This document shows positions 1 through 4,863 of a DNA stretch of 7,026 nucleotides, piece after piece. Under the pieces are notes generated by a model that saw nothing but the letters and a program-made list of their open reading frames with translations, did not search any database and was not told the origin of the DNA. This DNA comes from CAZEIW01 sp964512305. Lineage in GTDB: Bacteria; Pseudomonadota; Gammaproteobacteria; Burkholderiales; Burkholderiaceae_F. The first letter of the stretch is position 1; every line of letters starts with the position of its first letter. The DNA lies in the NCBI GenBank assembly GCA_964512305.1, contig CAZEIW010000158.1:1-7026 (forward strand), written 5' to 3'. Position numbers and translations under genes: made by a program.

Positions 1-338
1 GCATAGACCAGGAGCGAATTGAGCACCTTGTCCGGCACCGGAGCCGCCAGCGGAACGGTGCCGCCCGCAAGCCAGATGCCGTGGCGGGCCGCCTGCGCCG
101 ACAGGAACTCCTGGATGGGGCCGCGGCCGTCTTCCTCGCGCACGGCGACCTTGTCGCGGTCCTTGATGCCCATGATGCAGAAGTACTCGGGCAGCGCGAC
201 CAGCCGCGCGCCGGCGTTCACGGCCTCGGCGATCAGCGTCTCGGCATCACGCAGGTTGTCGCCGACGCGTGCCTTGGAGACCATTTGGACCGCCGCCACG
301 CGCACCGTAGCAGTGGATGCAGCGGAATCCTTATCCAT
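1..338 (-). CDS. Carbon-nitrogen hydrolase (nitrilase superfamily, Nit-like), N-terminal part, cut by window edge
   Basis: Reading the minus strand from the ATG at 338-336 gives 112 codons, open to the left edge. The N-terminus has the nitrilase-fold opening: a first beta strand with VRVAAVQM (residues 12-19), then the NLRDAE helix (28-33), then ARLVALPEYFCIMG (44-57). Glu51 in LPEYF is the expected general base of the Glu-Lys-Cys triad; the Lys and Cys lie outside the window. LAGGTVPL (about 90-97) matches the strand typical of Nit1/deaminated-glutathione-amidase-like members. Family enzymes hydrolyse non-peptide C-N bonds in small amides in the cytoplasm. The exact substrate cannot be read here; deaminated glutathione is one possibility. 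The start at 338 leaves an 11-residue Ser/Thr/Ala leader before the fold; the next Met (residue 19) lies inside the first strand and would break it. No clear Shine-Dalgarno is visible. The gene lies 72 bp downstream of yhdP on the same strand, as in many proteobacteria where tldD follows. Confidence 0.93.
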   Translation of the reverse strand, partial: MDKDSAASTATVRVAAVQMVSKARVGDNLRDAETLIAEAVNAGARLVALPEYFCIMGIKDRDKVAVREEDGRGPIQEFLSAQAARHGIWLAGGTVPLAAPVPDKVLNSLLVY

Positions 339-390
339 CGAAGGGTTGTCGAAAGGTTGCTGCCGGATCACCAAGATGGGGCCAAACGAG

Positions 391-418
391 AGCAAACAAA
401 GCCGGCCGATTCAGCCGG
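391..418 (-). terminator. Possible rho-independent terminator overlapping the yhdP stop codon
   Basis: On the minus strand a five-pair all-GC stem, CCGGC (418-414) with GCCGG (406-402), encloses a 7-nt loop. The loop contains the yhdP TGA stop codon (413-411). After one C comes a T-rich run, TTTGTTTGCT (400-391). That is the arrangement of an intrinsic terminator, but the stem is short and the T-run is interrupted by G. It could cause partial termination between yhdP and the hydrolase gene, or simply be chance in GC-rich DNA. Confidence 0.4.
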
Positions 419-3400
419 TCGACTTCTCCGACCCGGGCGCAGGTGGGACCTTGGGACGCTCGCGACGCTTCACCAGAGGATCGCTCCAGGATCCGGTGAC
501 GTCGTAATCGTAGGAAAACGCCTTGGACAGCGGATCGCGCAATACCAACTGCGCCAGGAAGGTTCCGAGCCCGATCGCCGGGTTCGCCAAGAGAGCATAC
601 ACGAGCGAGGCGGACCCGGCGTTGACCTCCGGGAGCACCAGGACGTGCAGGCTTTGCGTCTCGGCCTTCAGGTCGATGGTGCCGTCGATCAGCGCGGTGG
701 CCGAGACGCCGCGCATGCGGAAGTCGTGGGTGGTCAGCACGCCGGCGGCGATGTCGGCGTTTGCACGCACGGAGTCGAACGCGAAACCCTGCGAGAACAC
801 GTCGCGGAAGTCGAGCGAGATGCGCCGCGGCAACGACTGCAGCGACATGACCCCGAGCAGGCGCGCGGCGCCGGCGTCGGCCTTCAGGAACTGCCCCTTC
901 TCGGTTTCCAGATGCAGCCTGCCAGCCAGGCTCGGGTAGTCGATGTCGAACGGCGAGCCGTGCCACGACAGATCGCCTTCGAGCTTGCCATTGCCGTTCT
1001 TGAGCGCGCCCGCGAGGCCGAAGCGCTCGAGCAGCTTGCCCGCGTTGGCGATCTCGAGCGACAGTTTCAGGTCCATGCGCCGCGGCCCAGCACCCGAACC
1101 GGCTTCGCGCTCCCATTGCCCGCTGCCCGAAAGCTTCCCGTCCGGGTTCACGATCTCCAGCCGCTGCAGCAGCCACGCGTTGTTGCGGCCGGCGCCGGAG
1201 TTCTGCGCCTCGAGCTCCAGGTGGCCGAGGCGCGCCGACCCGAGCACGAAATCGTCGGCGACGATGTCGAGAGCCGGGATCTCGTTCGGCGGCGCGTCGA
1301 GCAGCTGCGCCACCTGCTGTTTCTTCTGCTCCGGGATCGTCAGGCGCGCCAGGCGCGCCGTGAGCCGCCCCGGGACGCCCCGTTGCGCCGCGGCCCAGAT
1401 GAGCGAACCCGAAGCCTGGTCGGAATCGATGTTCGCGCTCCAGCTGTCGTCGGCGCCGCGCGAGGCGCCGAGCACGAGGTGCGCGATCGGCTTGCCCTCG
1501 AAAGTCAGCTCGCCGACCCGCGCGGCCACGAAGTCCACGCGCGCGCCGGCGCTGCCCGCGACGCCCGAAACCGCACCGTCGCCCTGCAGGGAATCGAGCA
1601 CCGGCGACCAGCGGTCCCAGTCCAGGCGCGGCAGATCCACGTGGACGAGCACGCCGGATTCGGGCAGCACGGCCGGCGTACCGACGCCGAGCGCGCCGCG
1701 CTCGATGCGCATCGAGTCGGGACCGGGTCCGGCACGCTCGAGCTGCATCGACAGCAGGCTGCCGACCGTCAGGCGGACGCTCTCGGCGGAGGTCCCGGCG
1801 GAGGTCGCGGGAGCCGCCGCGGGCACGACCTCGAAGTGCAGCGGCAGCGGCTCGATCGCCGTCTTCCGCAAGGGCTCGGGCAGGCCGATCGCGAGGCCGA
1901 CCAGGTCCGTATCGACGTGCAGCTCGCTCGCACGATGGCGCACCGCGACCTGCGCCGTGTAGTGCGCGCTGCCGCGCATGCGGTCGAGCAGCCGCCTGAG
2001 CGCCGCCGGCTCGATCTGGCGCTTGAGGCCCTGCGGCGTCGCCGTGCCGGCGGCACTGATCAGGATCGATCCGTCGGCCGCGGTGTCGCCGTCGACGCGG
2101 ACCTGGCCGCCGATGAAGCCGCCGGTCACCGCCGTGAGCCGCACCCCGTGCTGCGTGAAGTCGACCGCGCCGCTCAGGCCGGAGAACGGCGCGATCTCGG
2201 GCGCGAGGGTCAGCTCGTCGCCCTGCAGCGTGACCGTCCCGGCGACCTCGGTGTCGTTCGCGTGCATGAGCGGTATGTCGAGCTTGAGCGCGAGACGGGC
2301 GGGTCCGACCGCATCGGCGCGCGCCAGGACGCCCCCGATCAGGCCGCCGACCGGGCTCGCGTCGACGAAGCGCAGCATGTCGGCCAGCGGCCCGCTGCCC
2401 TGGCCGTCGACAGCCAGGTGCTGGTCGCGCTGCTCGAGGTGGGGGAGGCGTGCGTGGATGTTCGACAGCCGCACGCCGTACACCGACGCGCGCGAAGCGG
2501 AGATGTCCATTTTTCCGCGATCGAACGCGACCTCGGCGTCGATGCCGCCCAGCATCGGCCAGGCCGGCCGCGCGCGCGCGCCCGCGCGCGCCGCCGCCGC
2601 GCCCTCGGCCGCGGTTGGCGCGTAATCGAGACGGCCGTCGGCCACGCGCACCACCGCGTGGAACTCGCCGTTGCGGGGGTCGACGAACGGAAAATCGGCC
2701 AGGTCGCCGCGCAGCCTGAACGAGCCATCGACGATCCGGCCGTCGACGATCGCGGCCCGCAGCCAGTGGCGCGCCGACAGCGCGGTCGACGGCACGTAGC
2801 GGTACGCATCGGCCGCGCGCCCGCCCAGCACGCGCCCGCTGAAGTCGACCAGACCCGGGCCCTTGCCGCCCGTGCGATAGCTGCCGGTGGTGTTGAATTC
2901 GAGCTCGTCGCTGGCGGCGGACAGCGAATCGACGTTGACGGTCAGCGCGCTGCCGGCGAGGCTCCAGCGCCCGCGCGCCGCGAGGCGGCCGAAGTCGATG
3001 TCGGGCTCCTCGAACAGGCCGGGCCACGTGAGCTTCGCTCCGACCGAGTCGATCTGCAGCGTGCCGCCGCTCTGGGTGAAGTCGACGCGGCCGGACAGAT
3101 TGGAGAAGCCGGGGCGGCCGATCCGGCCCGGCGCGCCAGGGGGCGGCCCGGCGCCGGCGGCCGCGGATGCGACCGCTGCCGGAGCGGGCGACGGCGCGCC
3201 GGCCCCGGCCTCGCCTTCGCCCGAATCGGCCGCGCACCCGAGGTTGAAGAAACGCGCGCGCAGCGAATACGCGGCCGGATGAGCCGTGTCGCCATCCCAC
3301 GCGGCACGCACGTCGCTCAGCGTGCCGCGCGCCGCAAAGCGCGCGATGCCCGACTGCCATACCGGCGGCAGCGGCACCTGGGCCGCCAGCCGGCTCAGGT

Positions 3401-4748
3401 CGGCCAGCGCAAGCTGGCTCGCCTCGAACTGCGTGTGCTCCGGCGCGCTGTTCGGTTGCGTGACGCGATAGAGCAGGTCGGTCGGAGCCAGCTTGAGGCC
3501 GTCGGGACCCTCGAACGTGAGCTGCGTCAGCGCGATCTCGCGCCCGCTGCCGGCCGCATTGGTCCAGGCGCGCTGCGTGACGCGCCCCTGCAGGCTCGAC
3601 AGGCGCAGCGGCTGCAGGTCGGGGCGCAGCCGTGCCTCGACGTCCGTCATCGCGACGTCGGCGCTCATCCGCTCGACCGTCAGGTCGGAGAAATCGATCC
3701 AGGCCCTGATCGCGCCGTTCGCCTGCGACAGCCGGACCGGCGCGGGCACCAGGTGCGCGATCGCATCGACGCGCGCCAGGTCGGCGTAGTCCATCTGCAG
3801 GTACAGGCGTCCGCTCCATGAGGCGATGCGCGAGACGGGCTCGGACCACGGGCGCTGGAACTCGGCCCGCACGTCGAGCGGTCCCGCGAGCCGCGCCGGC
3901 GGGCGCGCCTGCAGCGCGAAGTGATGCCAGCGGAAGCCGTGCGCCAGCACCAGGTTGACATCGGTGAGGTCGAAGCTCGACATCGACTCGGTCGGGGTTC
4001 CGCCCGCCGGACCCGTGGAGGACGCGTCCGCGGCGGCAGGCGCGGCGGCGCCCGCCGCGCCGGCCTGGTCGAGGTCCACGAGGTGGACCCGCGCGTCGCG
4101 GATCGCGATGCGGCGCTGTTCGAGCACCCAGTCGGCGAGCGCGCTGTCGGGGGAGGCGATCGCCGGGTCCACCACGATGCCGGCGATCTCGAAGCGGTTG
4201 CCGGGCAGGCGCCTGACCTCGAGCTCCGGCGCAAGCACCGTGATCGAATCGAAGCGCGGGCGCCACGCGATCAGGCTGGTCCAGGACAGCACGGTCTCGA
4301 TCTGCGGCAGGGCGAGCACGGTCGCTCCCGCGCGGTCCTGCAGGCGGACGTCCCAGAGCGTCAGGCGCGGATTGAGGCCCTGCCAGTCGGCCTCGATCCT
4401 TCCGATCGACAGCGGCCGCTGCACCACCTGGCCCACGGCGGCGGCGATCGGCTCGCGGAACTGGTCGATCCGCGGCAGCCACAGGTAGCGTGCCGCCAGC
4501 ACCGCGGCACCGAACACGAAGTACGCGAGCACGATCAGCCACCAGGCCGTGCGCAGGCCCAGCAGCACGGCGCGCAGCCCGCCGGCGCCGATGCGGCGCG
4601 CAAGCGACCGCTCGGCCGCGAACACCGCGCGATCGACGATCTGCTCAACCGCTTCGACGGCGTGCGCGACGCCGGCGCCCGCGTCATGCGGCGGCGAGGG
4701 CGGCGCGGGCCCGCTGGGCCCGGGCGGAGATGGCTGGTCAGGCATCAT
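411..4748 (-). CDS. yhdP: YhdP family AsmA-like envelope protein (inner-to-outer membrane phospholipid transport)
   Basis: A complete gene of 1445 codons plus TGA. After a Pro-rich cytoplasmic start (about residues 3-20) and an amphipathic stretch (about 27-62), one transmembrane segment follows at about 67-88 (AWWLIVLAYFVFGAAVLAAR); the long remainder should be periplasmic. It has the alternating beta-strand, repetitive character of YhdP/TamB/AsmA proteins, with motifs such as RIEADWQGLNPRLTL (about 117-131). The C-terminus is diagnostic: GFAFDSVRA, GVLTTHDFRMRG, LLANPAIGLGTFLAQ and FSYDYDVTGSWSDP match the conserved end of YhdP (TIGR02099, YhdP central domain, AsmA-like C-terminal region). 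E. coli YhdP has about 1266 residues; this one is longer because of the N-terminal extension and low-complexity insertions at about 228-255, 505-547 and 716-730. In E. coli, YhdP, TamB and YdbH together move phospholipids to the outer membrane; the same role here is inferred. The start is one of two adjacent ATGs (4748 or 4745); neither has a clear Shine-Dalgarno. The frame stays open upstream to an ATG at 4922, but that would overlap glnE. Confidence 0.93.
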   Translation of the reverse strand: MMPDQPSPPGPSGPAPPSPPHDAGAGVAHAVEAVEQIVDRAVFAAERSLARRIGAGGLRAVLLGLRTAWWLIVLAYFVFGAAVLAARYLWLPRIDQFREPIAAAVGQVVQRPLSIGRIEADWQGLNPRLTLWDVRLQDRAGATVLALPQIETVLSWTSLIAWRPRFDSITVLAPELEVRRLPGNRFEIAGIVVDPAIASPDSALADWVLEQRRIAIRDARVHLVDLDQAGAAGAAAPAAADASSTGPAGGTPTESMSSFDLTDVNLVLAHGFRWHHFALQARPPARLAGPLDVRAEFQRPWSEPVSRIASWSGRLYLQMDYADLARVDAIAHLVPAPVRLSQANGAIRAWIDFSDLTVERMSADVAMTDVEARLRPDLQPLRLSSLQGRVTQRAWTNAAGSGREIALTQLTFEGPDGLKLAPTDLLYRVTQPNSAPEHTQFEASQLALADLSRLAAQVPLPPVWQSGIARFAARGTLSDVRAAWDGDTAHPAAYSLRARFFNLGCAADSGEGEAGAGAPSPAPAAVASAAAGAGPPPGAPGRIGRPGFSNLSGRVDFTQSGGTLQIDSVGAKLTWPGLFEEPDIDFGRLAARGRWSLAGSALTVNVDSLSAASDELEFNTTGSYRTGGKGPGLVDFSGRVLGGRAADAYRYVPSTALSARHWLRAAIVDGRIVDGSFRLRGDLADFPFVDPRNGEFHAVVRVADGRLDYAPTAAEGAAAARAGARARPAWPMLGGIDAEVAFDRGKMDISASRASVYGVRLSNIHARLPHLEQRDQHLAVDGQGSGPLADMLRFVDASPVGGLIGGVLARADAVGPARLALKLDIPLMHANDTEVAGTVTLQGDELTLAPEIAPFSGLSGAVDFTQHGVRLTAVTGGFIGGQVRVDGDTAADGSILISAAGTATPQGLKRQIEPAALRRLLDRMRGSAHYTAQVAVRHRASELHVDTDLVGLAIGLPEPLRKTAIEPLPLHFEVVPAAAPATSAGTSAESVRLTVGSLLSMQLERAGPGPDSMRIERGALGVGTPAVLPESGVLVHVDLPRLDWDRWSPVLDSLQGDGAVSGVAGSAGARVDFVAARVGELTFEGKPIAHLVLGASRGADDSWSANIDSDQASGSLIWAAAQRGVPGRLTARLARLTIPEQKKQQVAQLLDAPPNEIPALDIVADDFVLGSARLGHLELEAQNSGAGRNNAWLLQRLEIVNPDGKLSGSGQWEREAGSGAGPRRMDLKLSLEIANAGKLLERFGLAGALKNGNGKLEGDLSWHGSPFDIDYPSLAGRLHLETEKGQFLKADAGAARLLGVMSLQSLPRRISLDFRDVFSQGFAFDSVRANADIAAGVLTTHDFRMRGVSATALIDGTIDLKAETQSLHVLVLPEVNAGSASLVYALLANPAIGLGTFLAQLVLRDPLSKAFSYDYDVTGSWSDPLVKRRERPKVPPAPGSEKSTG
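2569..2591. repeat. Alternating CG tract inside yhdP
   Basis: Twelve bases of uninterrupted CG alternation (2569-2580) are followed, after CCC, by a further nine-base alternation (2583-2591). The tract lies in frame in yhdP, where it encodes Ala/Arg/Gly residues (around residue 720) in a variable linker just before the conserved WPMLGGIDA segment. Such tracts can adopt left-handed DNA and are prone to replication slippage. No separate function is implied. Confidence 0.6.
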
Positions 4749-4863
4749 CGCGGCGTCGCGGCCCGCGCGTCGCGGGCGCCTCGGCACAAGGCCGGGGGCC
4801 CGCGCGGCGGTCCGTCCAGGATCGCAGATTACACACGTTGGCAGGCACAAGACCGACCGGCTC
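4749..4863. promoter_or_regulatory. Divergent intergenic region between yhdP and glnE
   Basis: These 115 bp separate the two divergent start codons and must hold the nearest promoter(s) for both genes, unless leaderless or upstream transcription applies. The only AT-richer patch is AGATTACACACGTT (4826-4839). On the minus strand it contains TGTAAT, a plausible -10 for yhdP, but no good -35 lies 17 bp upstream. On the plus strand TACACA is a weak -10-like hexamer for glnE. No NtrC-type or sigma-54 GG-N10-GC site was recognised. Neither gene has an obvious Shine-Dalgarno here; the best purine run for glnE, GGCAGG (4840-4845), is too far from the ATG. Confidence 0.45.
4761..4777. repeat. Seven-base-pair GC-only inverted repeat upstream of the yhdP start
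   Basis: GCCCGCG (4761-4767) and CGCGGGC (4771-4777) form a perfect inverted repeat around a three-base loop. It ends 12 bp before the yhdP ATG on the minus strand. In an mRNA covering it, this hairpin would sit where a ribosome-binding site is expected, so it could limit translation. GCGTCGCGG also occurs twice directly, at 4753-4761 and 4767-4775. Chance occurrence in this base composition is a real alternative. Confidence 0.45.

Noticed and set aside
81..3821. A 1246-codon open frame on the plus strand across the hydrolase gene and most of yhdP
   Set aside because: It is antisense to two well-recognised genes, its translation is extremely rich in Arg, Ala, Gln and Asp with no recognisable domain, and it crosses the gap between the two genes. 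Long antisense frames are expected in very GC-rich coding DNA.
331..4542. A 1403-codon open frame on the minus strand in another frame of yhdP
   Set aside because: It overlaps yhdP almost completely and translates to Arg/Ala/Gly-rich low-complexity protein, whereas the yhdP frame gives clear family motifs and a membrane segment.
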